From Paracoccaceae bacterium (lineage in GTDB: Bacteria; Pseudomonadota; Alphaproteobacteria; Rhodobacterales; Rhodobacteraceae): a DNA stretch of 28,489 bases. Below, piece after piece: positions 15,768 to 24,923 of the stretch. Below the pieces are notes generated by a model that saw only the letters and a list, made by a program, of their open reading frames with translations, was not told the DNA's origin and did not search any database. Numbering within the stretch: the stretch's first letter is position 1; every line of letters starts with the position of its first letter. Location: contig SKOX01000323.1 in the NCBI GenBank assembly GCA_007119835.1, positions 1 through 28,489 on the forward strand, given 5' to 3'. Position numbers and translations under genes: made by a program.

Positions 15768-16223
15768 GTGCAGGAAATCCTCGTTACGCTCTACCCCTGG
15801 ACAAAGAGCCTGCACATCATATCGATGGTCGCGTGGATGGCCGGGTTGTTCTACCTGCCCCGCATCTTCGTCTACCATGCCGAGAGTGCGCCGAGCGGCA
15901 GCGAGACATCGGCCATCTTCAAGGTCATGGAGCGCAAGCTGCTGCGTTTCATCATGAATCCGGCTATGATTGCAACATGGATCTTCGGCATCCTGTTACT
16001 GCTGACGCCGGGAGCCGTGCTGTGGGCCAGCGATTTCTGGATTTATCCCAAGCTTGCTGCTGTCGCGTTGCTCACGTGGTTCCACCACTGGTGCGGCCGG
16101 CGGCGGCGCGACTTCGAGGGGGATGCGAATACGCGGACAGGACGAGACTACCGGGTGATGAACGAGGTTCCGACGCTTGCTCTTCTCGCCATCGTCATCC
16201 TCGCCGTGGTCAAGCCTTTCTGA
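15768..16223 (+). CDS. hemJ: Protoporphyrinogen IX oxidase HemJ (UPF0093)
   Basis: HemJ oxidises protoporphyrinogen IX to protoporphyrin IX late in heme synthesis and replaces HemG/HemY in many alphaproteobacteria. The 151-residue protein has four hydrophobic segments. It also has the family pattern LHIISMVAWMAGLFYLPRI with an N-terminal His (H16), the MNPAMIATWIFG segment, and LLTWFHHWCGRRRRDF. It starts with GTG, preceded by GGAGAAGGA eight bases upstream. It is the first gene right of the putative origin and leads toward rho. Confidence 0.92.
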   Translation: MQEILVTLYPWTKSLHIISMVAWMAGLFYLPRIFVYHAESAPSGSETSAIFKVMERKLLRFIMNPAMIATWIFGILLLLTPGAVLWASDFWIYPKLAAVALLTWFHHWCGRRRRDFEGDANTRTGRDYRVMNEVPTLALLAIVILAVVKPF

Positions 16224-16331
16224 CACGGCGGGTTTGACACCACTTCAAGACTGTGACATGAGGCTTGTGACATTCTAGCGCGACGCTTGCGCACATCCCC
16301 CCTCCCCTTCCCATTCTTCGCCAGAGCCCCG
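16224..16331 (+). promoter_or_regulatory. rho upstream region: promoter-like -35, direct repeats and C-rich leader
   Basis: A consensus -35 TTGACA lies at 16234-16239 but has only a poor -10 partner. TGTGACAT occurs twice (16252-16259 and 16266-16273), 14 bases apart. The last 40 bases before the start (16291-16330) contain 23 C and 4 G, resembling a Rho-utilisation site, and no clear Shine-Dalgarno sequence. Inference: Rho may autoregulate by terminating in its own leader, as described for E. coli rho. Confidence 0.45.
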
Positions 16332-17615
16332 ATGGATCTCTCTGCAGACTTTAAGCAACTCTCGCTCGCCGACCTGAAGGCCAAGAGCCCCGCCGATCTG
16401 CTCCAGCTCGCCGAGCAACTCGAGATCGAGAACGCGTCGTTGATGCGGAAGGGCGACATGATGTTCGCCATCCTCAAGGACATGGCCGAAGAGGGGGTCG
16501 AGATCCTGGGGGACGGCGTTCTCGAGGTGCTCCAGGACGGTTTCGGCTTTCTGCGCTCACCGGAGGCAAACTATCTCGCCGGCCCCGACGACATTTATGT
16601 GAGCCCGAACCAGATCCGGAAGTTCGGCCTGCGTACCGGCGACACGGTCGAGGGTGTAATCCGGGCGCCGAAAGAGAACGAGCGCTATTTCGGGCTGGTG
16701 AAGGTGATCTCGATCAACTTCGAGGACCCGGAGAAGGCCCGGCACAAGGTCCACTTCGACAATCTGACGCCGCTCTACCCCGACGAGCGGCTCAAGATGG
16801 AGACCGAGGATCCGACCACCAAGGATCGGACGGCGCGGATCATCGATCTCGTGGCGCCTATCGGCAAGGGCCAGCGTTGCCTGATCGTCGCGCCGCCGCG
16901 GACCGGCAAGACGGTGATCCTCCAGAATATCGCCCATTCGATCGAGAAGAATCACCCGGAGTGCTACCTGATCGTGCTGCTCGTCGACGAGCGGCCGGAG
17001 GAAGTGACCGACATGCAGCGCTCGGTGAAGGGCGAGGTGATCGCCTCGACTTTCGACGAGCCGGCGACCCGTCACGTCGCGGTGGCCGAGATGGTCATCG
17101 AGAAGGCCAAGCGGCTCATCGAGCACAAGCGGGATGTCGTCATCCTGCTCGATTCGATCACGCGTCTCGGCCGGGCTTACAACACGGTGGTGCCGTCGTC
17201 GGGCAAGGTTCTGACCGGCGGCGTGGACGCGAACGCCCTGCAGCGGCCCAAGCGGTTCTTCGGTGCTGCGCGGAATATCGAGGAGGGCGGGTCGCTGACG
17301 ATCATCGCCACCGCGTTGATCGACACCGGCAGCCGTATGGACGAGGTCATCTTCGAGGAATTCAAGGGCACCGGCAACTCCGAGCTCGTGCTCGACCGGA
17401 AGATCGCCGACAAGCGCGTTTTCCCGGCTGTCGACATCCTCAAGTCCGGCACACGCAAGGAGGAGCTCCTGATCGAGAAGTCGGAGCTGACCAAGATGTT
17501 CATCCTGCGGCGCATTCTTAATCCCATGGGTACGACGGATGCTGTGGAATTTCTGCTTGGCAAGCTGAAGCAGACAAAGACCAACGCCGACTTCTTCGAG
17601 TCGATGAACAGCTGA
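16332..17615 (+). CDS. rho: Transcription termination factor Rho
   Basis: Rho is a hexameric RNA-dependent ATPase that ends transcription. The 427-residue protein contains an N-terminal helical domain ([19 protein letters not shown]) and the cold-shock-like RNA-binding fold with RNP1 DGFGFLRS (69-76). The ATPase core has Walker A APPRTGKT (187-194), the Walker B region [17 protein letters not shown], and the Q-loop and R-loop regions ([33 protein letters not shown]). The ATG at 16332 fits the family N-terminus; a TTG at 16287 would add 15 proline-rich residues. It is transcribed away from oriC. Confidence 0.97.
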   Translation: MDLSADFKQLSLADLKAKSPADLLQLAEQLEIENASLMRKGDMMFAILKDMAEEGVEILGDGVLEVLQDGFGFLRSPEANYLAGPDDIYVSPNQIRKFGLRTGDTVEGVIRAPKENERYFGLVKVISINFEDPEKARHKVHFDNLTPLYPDERLKMETEDPTTKDRTARIIDLVAPIGKGQRCLIVAPPRTGKTVILQNIAHSIEKNHPECYLIVLLVDERPEEVTDMQRSVKGEVIASTFDEPATRHVAVAEMVIEKAKRLIEHKRDVVILLDSITRLGRAYNTVVPSSGKVLTGGVDANALQRPKRFFGAARNIEEGGSLTIIATALIDTGSRMDEVIFEEFKGTGNSELVLDRKIADKRVFPAVDILKSGTRKEELLIEKSELTKMFILRRILNPMGTTDAVEFLLGKLKQTKTNADFFESMNS

Positions 17616-17634
17616 TCGCCTCGATTTCCGTGCG

Positions 17635-18939
17635 ATGGCGGAAACCATCTTCGCGCAGGCGACGCCACCGGGGCGGTCGGGCGTCGCGATCATACGCATC
17701 TCGGGAAAGGATGCGCTCAAGGCGGCGGCCGCGCTCGGTGTTGGCAGCCTTTCTTCCCGCCGCGCTTCGTTGCGCACCTTGTGCGATCCCAAAACCAAGC
17801 AAGTTCTGGACCAAGCTGTCGTAATTGCCTTTCCTGCGCCGGCGAGTTTCACGGGCGAGACGATCGTAGAGCTCCAGTGTCACGGCAGCCCCGCCGTTTG
17901 CAGGGCATTACTGGCACGGCTTGGCGCCATGCCAGGTCTGCGCCCTGCCCTCCCGGGCGAATTCACGCGACGCGCGCTGGAGAATGGGCGTCTGGACCTC
18001 GCGCAGGTCGAGGGCTTCGCAGATCTTCTCTCGGCGGAAACCGAAGCGCAGCGCAAGCAGGCATTGGCGACGGCAGGCGGCGCTGTGTCTGCGATGGCGG
18101 CGCAGTGGCGCGATCAGCTGCTCGAGGCGCTGGCACTCGTTGAGGCGGCGATCGATTTCACCGATGATGGAATAGAGGATGGGGTTCTGGCCGGCGTACC
18201 TTCTATGCTCGCATCCGTCGCCGAAGAAATGGCGCAAGCGGTTGCTGGTGCAGCGGCGTCCGAACGGATCCGCGAAGGTTTCGTCGTTGCTTTGTTCGGT
18301 GCACCGAATGTGGGGAAATCCACGTTGCTGAATGCCTTGGCAGGTCGGGAAATCGCGCTGACCTCGTCAGAACCCGGTACGACCCGGGATGCTTTGGAGG
18401 TTGCGCTTGAGATAAGAGGCCTGCCGGTAACGTTGGTCGACACGGCTGGTTTGCGGGAGAGTGTTTCCGGCATCGAGCGGCTCGGTATCGAGCGCGCGCG
18501 TGCCCGTCTTGAGATTGCCGACCTTCGCATCCTGCTCGTGGAAAACGGTGATCAAAGAGATGCGTTTGAAACGCACTTGCACGAAGGTGACTTCGTCGTG
18601 TTGGCGAAGGCGGATCTCGGCGGTTCTGTTGCTTCCCTGGCTGTGTCGGGGAGAACCGGCCAGGGAATTGAGGCTTTACTCGACGCGATCGGCGACGAAT
18701 TGGAGCTGAGGTGCGCGGGTGCAAGCGGGCTCGCGCATGCGCGGCAGCGAAGGGCGGTTGCGGCAGCGGCGGAGCTGATCGTGGAAGCATGCCGGCTTTC
18801 GACAGGCGGCGCGATGAACGTGGAGCTGGTCGCCCATGCAATTCGGTCGGCGCTACATGAGCTTGATTGTCTCGTAGGGCGCGTCGATGTAGAGACTGTT
18901 CTCGACGCAGTTTTCTCACGGTTCTGCCTTGGGAAGTGA
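17635..18939 (+). CDS. mnmE: tRNA modification GTPase MnmE
   Basis: With MnmG, MnmE installs the carboxymethylaminomethyl group on wobble U34 of certain tRNAs. The 434-residue protein has an N-terminal folate-binding domain (TIFAQATPPGRSGVAIIRIS). The central GTPase has G1 GAPNVGKS (222-229), G2 GTTRD (248-252) and G3 DTAG (269-272). The C-terminal helical domain ends FCLGK with the conserved Cys431. The G4 guanine-specificity motif, normally NKxD, reads AKAD at 324-327, lacking the Asn. It starts 19 bases after rho and ends 12 bases before mnmG. Confidence 0.95.
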   Translation: MAETIFAQATPPGRSGVAIIRISGKDALKAAAALGVGSLSSRRASLRTLCDPKTKQVLDQAVVIAFPAPASFTGETIVELQCHGSPAVCRALLARLGAMPGLRPALPGEFTRRALENGRLDLAQVEGFADLLSAETEAQRKQALATAGGAVSAMAAQWRDQLLEALALVEAAIDFTDDGIEDGVLAGVPSMLASVAEEMAQAVAGAAASERIREGFVVALFGAPNVGKSTLLNALAGREIALTSSEPGTTRDALEVALEIRGLPVTLVDTAGLRESVSGIERLGIERARARLEIADLRILLVENGDQRDAFETHLHEGDFVVLAKADLGGSVASLAVSGRTGQGIEALLDAIGDELELRCAGASGLAHARQRRAVAAAAELIVEACRLSTGGAMNVELVAHAIRSALHELDCLVGRVDVETVLDAVFSRFCLGK

Positions 18940-18943
18940 GGGA

Positions 18944-18959
18944 CGTTCCACGTGAAACA
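18944..18959. promoter_or_regulatory. parS-like site at the mnmG start
   Basis: CGTTCCACGTGAAACA matches the chromosomal parS consensus TGTTTCACGTGAAACA at 14 of 16 positions. It overlaps the mnmG start codon. It is a likely ParB-binding site close to oriC. Confidence 0.75.
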
Positions 18960-20808
18960 TCGCCACTTCGATGTCGTTGTTGTGGGCGGCGGACATGCGG
19001 GTACGGAAGCAGCGCTCGCCGCGGCCCGCGTTGGAGCGCAAGTGGCTCTTGTCACCCACTGCTTCGACAGGCTGGGAGAGATGTCGTGCAATCCCGCGAT
19101 TGGCGGTATCGGCAAGGGACACCTTGTCAGAGAAATCGACGCGCTCGACGGCGTCATGGGGATTGCAGCCGACGCCGCCGGGATCCAGTTCCGACTGCTC
19201 AATCGTTCGAAGGGACCAGCGGTCCAGGGTCCACGAACCCAAGCCGACCGCGCGCTCTACCGCCAAGCAATCCAGGCGCAGATGCGCGCCTCAGCCGTCA
19301 GTGTCATCGAGAGCGAAGTCACTGGGATTACGTTTTCGAGCAACGGTGTCTCTGGCCTCACCCTGGTGGATGCCAGTGAGATATCTGCGCCAGCGGTCAT
19401 ATTGACGACTGGGACCTTCCTTGGCGGGATTATCCATATTGGAAGCGAACGTCGCGCCGCGGGACGCGAAGGCGACCCATCCTCCGTTCTGCTTGCGAGA
19501 CAACTCCGCGCCCTTGATCTGCCTGTCGGGAAGCTGAAGACAGGGACACCGCCGCGTATAGACAGCAGCTCCATCGACTGGAATCGCGTGGGATTACAGC
19601 CCGCCGACGTTGACCCGACATTCCTGTCGTTTCTCACCCAGGATGTGCAAGCCCGGCAGATAGCGTGTGGTGTCACCCACACGACACCGGCAACCCACGA
19701 AATCATTGCCAACAACATCGGGCAATCCGCAATGCTGGCCGGGGGTATTACCGGGCCCGGCCCTCGGTATTGCCCATCCATCGAGGACAAGGTCACCCGA
19801 TTCCAAGACAGGGCGACACATCACGTCTTTCTGGAGCCCGAAGGTCTGGACAGCCCGGTCGTCTACCCCAATGGCATTTCGACCTCGTTGCCGGCCGAAG
19901 TCCAGAGTGCGTTCGTTCGGACTATACCGGGCCTCGAGGCAGCGTCTCTCCTGCGACCGGGTTACGCGATCGAATACGACTACATTGATCCCCGCTGCCT
20001 CGATCGCAGCCTCGCTGTCGGGTCGGTGAACGGTCTCTTTTTGGCAGGGCAAATCAACGGCACCACGGGATACGAGGAGGCCGCAGCGCAGGGTCTAATG
20101 GCCGGAATCAACGCCGCGCGCTTCGTGAAGGGCCTTGAACCGTTCATCTTGTCTCGATCAGAAGCCTACATTGGCGTTCTCATCGATGATCTTGTTGTCC
20201 GCGGGGTGAGCGAGCCCTACAGGATGTTCACGTCACGGGCGGAATACCGGCTGTCCGTGCGCGCCGACAACGCGGATCTACGTCTGACCCCCATGGGCCG
20301 CAGCATCGGCATTGTCGGGAACCGACGCTGGGAGACATTTTCAGAGCGTGCTAACGCCGTAGCCGAAGCGCGGAAAATTGCCGCTCAGACTCGGCTTTCG
20401 GCGAGTGAAGCCTTGGCCTTGGGCGTTCCTCCCAGGAGCGATGGACGGCCATTGAGCGCCGTTGATCTATTGCAAGCCTCGGACATCGATCTTTTCAGGA
20501 CACAGCAGTCCATTCCTTCGCTTGGCGACGTCTCACTTGCAGCCTTGCGGCAGGTTGCGATCGAAGCGCGCTACGCACCTTTCATCGTGCGGGAACAGCG
20601 TGCCGCGGAGATCTTGAGGCGCGACGAGAGCCTGGTTCTTCCTAGGGATCTCGACTATGGCGCGATCCCGGGCTTGTCGAACGAGCTTCGGGAGAAGTTG
20701 ACGGCGGCTCGTCCGTTGACACTCTCGCAAGCAAATCGGATTGAAGGGATGACGCCGTCCGCGCTCACCCTGATCTTGCTACGAGCGAGAGCGCGAGACG
20801 CGGCGTGA
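18952..20808 (+). CDS. mnmG: tRNA uridine-5-carboxymethylaminomethyl modification enzyme MnmG
   Basis: This FAD- and NADH-using partner of MnmE is 618 residues long. The FAD-binding [17 protein letters not shown] is near the N-terminus, followed by [20 protein letters not shown], the conserved [23 protein letters not shown], and [21 protein letters not shown]. The start is a GTG inside a parS-like site, with GAGGG (18938-18942) nine bases upstream. Relatives often start three codons earlier with an ATG inside parS (MFHVKH); here that triplet is ACG. Its G+C is clearly lower than in flanking operons (30 of 60 bases at 19381-19440). Confidence 0.96.
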   Translation: MKHRHFDVVVVGGGHAGTEAALAAARVGAQVALVTHCFDRLGEMSCNPAIGGIGKGHLVREIDALDGVMGIAADAAGIQFRLLNRSKGPAVQGPRTQADRALYRQAIQAQMRASAVSVIESEVTGITFSSNGVSGLTLVDASEISAPAVILTTGTFLGGIIHIGSERRAAGREGDPSSVLLARQLRALDLPVGKLKTGTPPRIDSSSIDWNRVGLQPADVDPTFLSFLTQDVQARQIACGVTHTTPATHEIIANNIGQSAMLAGGITGPGPRYCPSIEDKVTRFQDRATHHVFLEPEGLDSPVVYPNGISTSLPAEVQSAFVRTIPGLEAASLLRPGYAIEYDYIDPRCLDRSLAVGSVNGLFLAGQINGTTGYEEAAAQGLMAGINAARFVKGLEPFILSRSEAYIGVLIDDLVVRGVSEPYRMFTSRAEYRLSVRADNADLRLTPMGRSIGIVGNRRWETFSERANAVAEARKIAAQTRLSASEALALGVPPRSDGRPLSAVDLLQASDIDLFRTQQSIPSLGDVSLAALRQVAIEARYAPFIVREQRAAEILRRDESLVLPRDLDYGAIPGLSNELREKLTAARPLTLSQANRIEGMTPSALTLILLRARARDAA

Positions 20809-21440
20809 GAGCCATCTCTGACGCATCGGAATTCGCAGAAATCTTCGATGTTTCACGTGAAACAGGAGACCGCCTCGTCTCGCTGGCAGCCGCCGTCGCC
20901 CGATGGAACCCGGCAATCAATCTCGTGGCCTCAGGGACCATCGCCAACATCTGGTCGCGTCATATCGCAGATTCCGCGCAACTCTGGGCACTAGCACCAC
21001 CTGCTGCGAAAACATGGATTGATCTGGGCTCCGGCGGCGGCTTTCCAGGCCTCGTCATCGCAATCATGGCGTCCGATTCTTCGCGACCGACGGCTGTAAC
21101 TCTCGTCGAAAGCGACCGACGCAAGGCCGCCTTTCTTTCGTCGGTGGCCCGCGACCTGGATCTGCCGGTGGCTGTCCTTGCGCAGCGGGCTGAGACCCTC
21201 GCTCTGCCACCACAGGACATGGTTTCGGCACGCGCTTTCGCGCCGCTGGAGCGCATCATCGGCCATGTCGTGCGCCTCAGGCGTGCAACAGGACACGCCC
21301 TTCTGCCAAAGGGCCGCGCCTACCACAAAGAGCTTGACGCAGCCCTCCGCCTCTGGGACTTCGAGTACAAGCTGCATCCGAGCATGACCGACCCGGATGC
21401 CGCGATCATCGAGATCGGAGCGATCCATGGCCAGCGGTAG
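20805..21440 (+). CDS. rsmG: 16S rRNA (guanine527-N7)-methyltransferase RsmG
   Basis: RsmG (GidB) methylates G527 of 16S rRNA; its loss confers low-level streptomycin resistance in other bacteria. The 211-residue protein shows [23 protein letters not shown], the SAM-binding [15 protein letters not shown], and [12 protein letters not shown]. Its GTG overlaps the mnmG stop (GTGA). A perfect parS is embedded in the codons for FDVSRET. The 3' end overlaps parA by 14 bases. Confidence 0.95.
   Translation: MRAISDASEFAEIFDVSRETGDRLVSLAAAVARWNPAINLVASGTIANIWSRHIADSAQLWALAPPAAKTWIDLGSGGGFPGLVIAIMASDSSRPTAVTLVESDRRKAAFLSSVARDLDLPVAVLAQRAETLALPPQDMVSARAFAPLERIIGHVVRLRRATGHALLPKGRAYHKELDAALRLWDFEYKLHPSMTDPDAAIIEIGAIHGQR
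20849..20864. promoter_or_regulatory. parS site (perfect consensus) within rsmG
   Basis: TGTTTCACGTGAAACA is the exact chromosomal parS palindrome. It lies inside the rsmG coding region, about 0.6 kb before parA and about 5 kb from the putative oriC. Confidence 0.95.
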
Positions 21441-22230
21441 ACCGACGATCCTCGCCCTGGCAAACCAGAAGGGCGGGGTCGGTAAGACGACGACCACCAT
21501 CAACCTCGGCACAGCACTCGCAGCTCTCGGGCAGCGGATCCTCGTCGTCGATCTCGATCCGCAGGGAAATGCATCCACCGGCCTCGGCATCGCCCCGTCC
21601 GATCGCGAGTTCACCACCTACGACCTGCTGTTTCCGGAGGGGCCGTTTCGGACTATACCAACGGGCACCCCGAAGCTCAGCATCGTCCCGGCAACGCCAG
21701 ACTTGAGCTCCGCGGATCTAGAGCTTGTAGGTGACGCGCGCCGGACCCACAAGATGCGGGATGCGTTCGCATCAGTGAACGATGCGCTCCGCGACTATGA
21801 CTATCTCCTCATCGACTGCCCGCCGTCGCTCAATCTGCTCACCATCAACGCGATGGTGGCGGCGGACGGCGTCCTCGTACCTCTACAGTGCGAGTTCTTC
21901 GCGCTTGAAGGCCTCTCCCAGCTGATGCGCACCGTGCAGTCGGTGCGCCAGAGCTCGAATCCGGGCCTCAGGATCCAGGGGATCATCCTCACCATGTACG
22001 ATCGGCGCAACAACCTGTCCGCCCAGGTGGCGGCTGACGTGCGGTCCAACCTGGGCACCCTCGTCTATGACACGATCATCCCACGCAACGTGAGATTGAG
22101 CGAAGCACCGTCACACGGCATTCCCGCTCTGGTCTACGACCACACCAGCGCAGGCAGTGTCGCCTACCAGAAACTCGCCGGTGAGGTCCTTGCCCGGCTT
22201 CGCGGGCAGCCCGCACTCGAACAAGCCTGA
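21427..22230 (+). CDS. parA: Chromosome partitioning ATPase ParA
   Basis: ParA is a Walker-type ATPase that drives segregation of ParB-parS complexes. The 267-residue protein has the deviant Walker A KGGVGKTTT (residues 15-23, with signature Lys15), VVDLDPQGNAS, the Walker B region DYLLIDCPPSLNLLT, and the DNA-binding-type C-terminus RNVRLSEAPSHG. The short N-terminus indicates the Soj-like chromosomal class. GGAG six bases before the ATG at 21427 sets the start, inside the end of rsmG. parB follows after 11 bases. Confidence 0.96.
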   Translation: MASGRPTILALANQKGGVGKTTTTINLGTALAALGQRILVVDLDPQGNASTGLGIAPSDREFTTYDLLFPEGPFRTIPTGTPKLSIVPATPDLSSADLELVGDARRTHKMRDAFASVNDALRDYDYLLIDCPPSLNLLTINAMVAADGVLVPLQCEFFALEGLSQLMRTVQSVRQSSNPGLRIQGIILTMYDRRNNLSAQVAADVRSNLGTLVYDTIIPRNVRLSEAPSHGIPALVYDHTSAGSVAYQKLAGEVLARLRGQPALEQA

Positions 22231-22241
22231 GGAAGGGTATC

Positions 22242-23126
22242 ATGGAACGCAAGGGACTCGGGCGCGGCCTCTCCGCCCTCCTCGCCGATGTCGCTCCCGT
22301 CGAAGAGAAGGCTCCAGGTCCTGAGCCCGAGGCCGCGCGCGCGCCGGCGACGGCTGTCCCGATCGAGACGCTACACCCGAACCCGAATCAGCCGAGGCGG
22401 AGTTTCGGCGAGGTCGAACTCGACGAGCTCACCGCGTCGATCCGGGAGAAGGGCGTCATCCAGCCGCTGATCGTCCGGCCGCATCCGGAGAAGACCGACG
22501 CCTACGAAATCGTCGCCGGGGAACGACGCTGGCGCGCCGCTCAGCGCGCTCAGCTGCACGAGATCCCGGTTCTCGTGCGCATGCTCACCGACACCGAGGT
22601 GCTGGAGCTCGCGATCATCGAGAACATCCAGCGTGCCGATCTCAACCCCCTCGACGAAGCGCACGGCTACCGGCAGCTGATGGACCGCTTCGGCCACACC
22701 CAGGAGAAGCTGGGTGAAGCGCTCGGCAAGTCCCGCAGCCACATCGCGAATCTACTTCGCCTGCTGACCCTGCCCGAGCCGGTTCTCGCGCTCGTGCGGG
22801 AGGGACGCCTGAGCGCCGGCCACGCCCGGGCGCTGATCACCGCGCCCGATGCTGTGGCCCTCGCGCGCCAGGTGGTGGAGAGGGATCTCTCCGTGCGCCA
22901 GACCGAGGCCCTGGCGCGTCAGGCGGCGGCCCCCGCGCGTTCGCCGGCATCGGTCCGGGCGCCCGAGAAGGACGCCGACACCCGCGCGCTCGAGCAGGAC
23001 CTCGCGGCTGCGCTCGGCCTCGGGGTCACGATCCGGCATCAGCCGGGCGGGCAGCGGGGCGAGATCCGCATTCGCTACGGCTCGCTCGACGAACTCGACG
23101 GTCTCTGCCAGCGCCTCTCGCGCTAG
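22242..23126 (+). CDS. parB: Chromosome partitioning protein ParB
   Basis: ParB is a CTP-dependent DNA clamp that loads at parS. The 294-residue protein begins with the ParA-contacting KGLGRGLSALL. The CTPase/ParB-N fold includes NPNQPRRSF and the CTP-binding GERRWRAA (93-100). The helix-turn-helix is TQEKLGEALGKSRSHIANLL, and a C-terminal dimerisation domain follows a proline/alanine linker. GGAAGG precedes the ATG. Its stop shares a CTAG with the stop of convergent hemW. Confidence 0.96.
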   Translation: MERKGLGRGLSALLADVAPVEEKAPGPEPEAARAPATAVPIETLHPNPNQPRRSFGEVELDELTASIREKGVIQPLIVRPHPEKTDAYEIVAGERRWRAAQRAQLHEIPVLVRMLTDTEVLELAIIENIQRADLNPLDEAHGYRQLMDRFGHTQEKLGEALGKSRSHIANLLRLLTLPEPVLALVREGRLSAGHARALITAPDAVALARQVVERDLSVRQTEALARQAAAPARSPASVRAPEKDADTRALEQDLAAALGLGVTIRHQPGGQRGEIRIRYGSLDELDGLCQRLSR

Positions 23127-24370
23127 GCGTCGGCGAGCAGCCGGCGCAGCACCGCCTCGAGAACGGCGCGACCGGTTTCCGTCGCCCGCAGGCGCCCATC
23201 GGTCAAGGCGACGAGATCCATGTCGGCAAGCTCGCCGATTGCGTCGGCCGACATAGGCCGACCGGCGAGCCGGGCGTATCGCCCGGCTTCGACGCCCTCG
23301 ACAAGCCTGAGCCCCATCATCAGCATCTCCGCGGCCTGGTCCGCGCCCGAAAGTCCGGTCCGACCGGCCTCGCCCGAGAACCGCGTTTCGACCGCATCAA
23401 GCCACGCCTCGGGCGCGCGCAGCGTCTCCACCGCCAGCCGCTCCGCACCGACCGTCAGCCGACCGTGGGCGCCAGGCCCGATCCCGGCGTAGTCGCCATA
23501 GCGCCAGTAGACCCGATTGTGCCGGCTTTCCGCTCCCGGACGCGCGTGGTTGGAAATCTCGTAGGCCGGCAGACCGGCAGCGGCGCAGACTGCCTGCGTC
23601 GTCTCGAAAAGTCCGCTTGCCCGGTCATCGTCGGGCAGGCCGCGCAGGCCGCCACGGGCCCGCAGATCGTGAAACCGCGTGCCCGGCTCGATCGTCAACT
23701 GGTAGAGCGAAAGATGGTCCACCCCGAGCGCCAACGCCGTTCGAAGCTCCGCTTCCCAGTCCGGCGCCGTCTGATCCTGGCGGGCGTAGATGAGATCGAT
23801 ACTCACTCTCGGAAATGTCTGCCGTGCAAGCCGCAGGGCCGCGAGCGCTTCGGCTGCGGTGTGCAGCCGGCCCAGCCGGCGCAGGTGGCCGTCGTCGAGC
23901 GCCTGCACCCCAAGCGACAGGCGGTTGACGCCCGCAGCGCGGTAGCCGGCGAAGCGCTCCGCCTCGACCGACGTCGGGTTCGCCTCCAGCGTCACCTCCG
24001 CGTCTGCCGCGAGGCCCCAGGCCGTATCCACGGCCTCGATCACCGCCGCCACGGTGGCAGGCGGCATCAGGCTCGGCGTGCCGCCACCGAAGAAGATCGA
24101 GCCGACCCGTCGTTCCGGCACTTCCGCCGCCACCCGAAGGATCTCGGCGACAAGCGCCCGACGCCAGCGATCCTGGTCGACGCCGCCGCGCACATGGCTG
24201 TTGAAGTCGCAATACGGGCACTTCGCCGCACAGAACGGCCAGTGCACGTAGACGCCGAACCCGCCGGCGCGCCAGTCGTCGGCGGGCAGGGCAGGGGCCT
24301 CCGCCCGGGCCTCAGCCGAAGCAGGCAGCGACGAGCTTGCGGAAGGCCTCGCCGCGGTGGCTGATTGCAT
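23123..24370 (-). CDS. hemW: Radical SAM heme chaperone HemW
   Basis: HemW, formerly annotated as coproporphyrinogen oxidase HemN-like, is a heme-binding radical SAM protein. The cluster motif FCAAKCPYCDF gives CxxxCxxC (C47, C51, C54) with Phe at the position where HemN has a fourth Cys. The HemW mark HNRVYW is also present. Other family stretches are FFGGGTPSLM and NRLSLGVQALDD. The length is 415 residues. The only canonical start before the conserved VYVHWPFC is the ATG at 24370, inside rdgB, giving a 59-base overlap and a serine/alanine-rich leader. Confidence 0.93.
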   Translation of the reverse strand: MQSATAARPSASSSLPASAEARAEAPALPADDWRAGGFGVYVHWPFCAAKCPYCDFNSHVRGGVDQDRWRRALVAEILRVAAEVPERRVGSIFFGGGTPSLMPPATVAAVIEAVDTAWGLAADAEVTLEANPTSVEAERFAGYRAAGVNRLSLGVQALDDGHLRRLGRLHTAAEALAALRLARQTFPRVSIDLIYARQDQTAPDWEAELRTALALGVDHLSLYQLTIEPGTRFHDLRARGGLRGLPDDDRASGLFETTQAVCAAAGLPAYEISNHARPGAESRHNRVYWRYGDYAGIGPGAHGRLTVGAERLAVETLRAPEAWLDAVETRFSGEAGRTGLSGADQAAEMLMMGLRLVEGVEAGRYARLAGRPMSADAIGELADMDLVALTDGRLRATETGRAVLEAVLRRLLADA

Positions 24371-24923
24371 TCTTCTCGTCCGCCGTCATCTCGGCCAGCG
24401 TCCGGGTCTCGCCGGTCGGCTGGAACATCGGGTCGTAGCCGTGGCCGTCCTCGCCGCGGAAGGGATGCACGCACTCGCCCTCGATCGTGCCCTCGAAAGT
24501 CTCCTCGTGCCCGTCGGGCCAGACCAGCACCGCCGCGCAGCGGAACCGCGCCGTGCGTGGGTAGGGCGCCTGGGCGTGCTCGAGCTGCTCCCAGGTCTTC
24601 TCCATCGCGTGAAAGAAGTCCCGACCCGCCGGCTGCGCCGCCCAGTCGGCGGTATAGACGCCCGGCGCCCCGTGCAGCGCGTCGATCTCGAGGCCGGAAT
24701 CGTCGCCGACCGCCGGCAGCCCGGTCTTCTCGACCGCGTGCCGCGCCTTGATCCGCGCGTTGCCGAGGAAGCTCGTCTCGGTCTCCGCCGGCTCGTGCAG
24801 CCCGAGCGCGCGGGCCGAGACGAGCTCGACCGGATGGCCCTCGAGCAGCCGCTCGATCTCGGCGAACTTGCCCATGTTGTGCGTCGCGACCACCAGCTTC
24901 GGCTCCGTGAAGCGTCTCGTCAT
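24312..24923 (-). CDS. rdgB: dITP/XTP pyrophosphatase (RdgB/HAM1 family)
   Basis: This enzyme removes ITP, dITP and XTP from the nucleotide pool. The 203-residue protein has [17 protein letters not shown] at the N-terminus, the catalytic region [28 protein letters not shown], and the C-terminal SHRGEAF. The ATG overlaps the rph stop as ATGA, and the 3' end lies within hemW, so rph-rdgB-hemW form one operon. Confidence 0.95.
   Translation of the reverse strand: MTRRFTEPKLVVATHNMGKFAEIERLLEGHPVELVSARALGLHEPAETETSFLGNARIKARHAVEKTGLPAVGDDSGLEIDALHGAPGVYTADWAAQPAGRDFFHAMEKTWEQLEHAQAPYPRTARFRCAAVLVWPDGHEETFEGTIEGECVHPFRGEDGHGYDPMFQPTGETRTLAEMTADEKNAISHRGEAFRKLVAACFG

Noticed and set aside
16557..17852. 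A 431-codon minus-strand frame opposite rho and mnmE
   Set aside because: Covers two strongly conserved plus-strand genes and shows no protein-family features.
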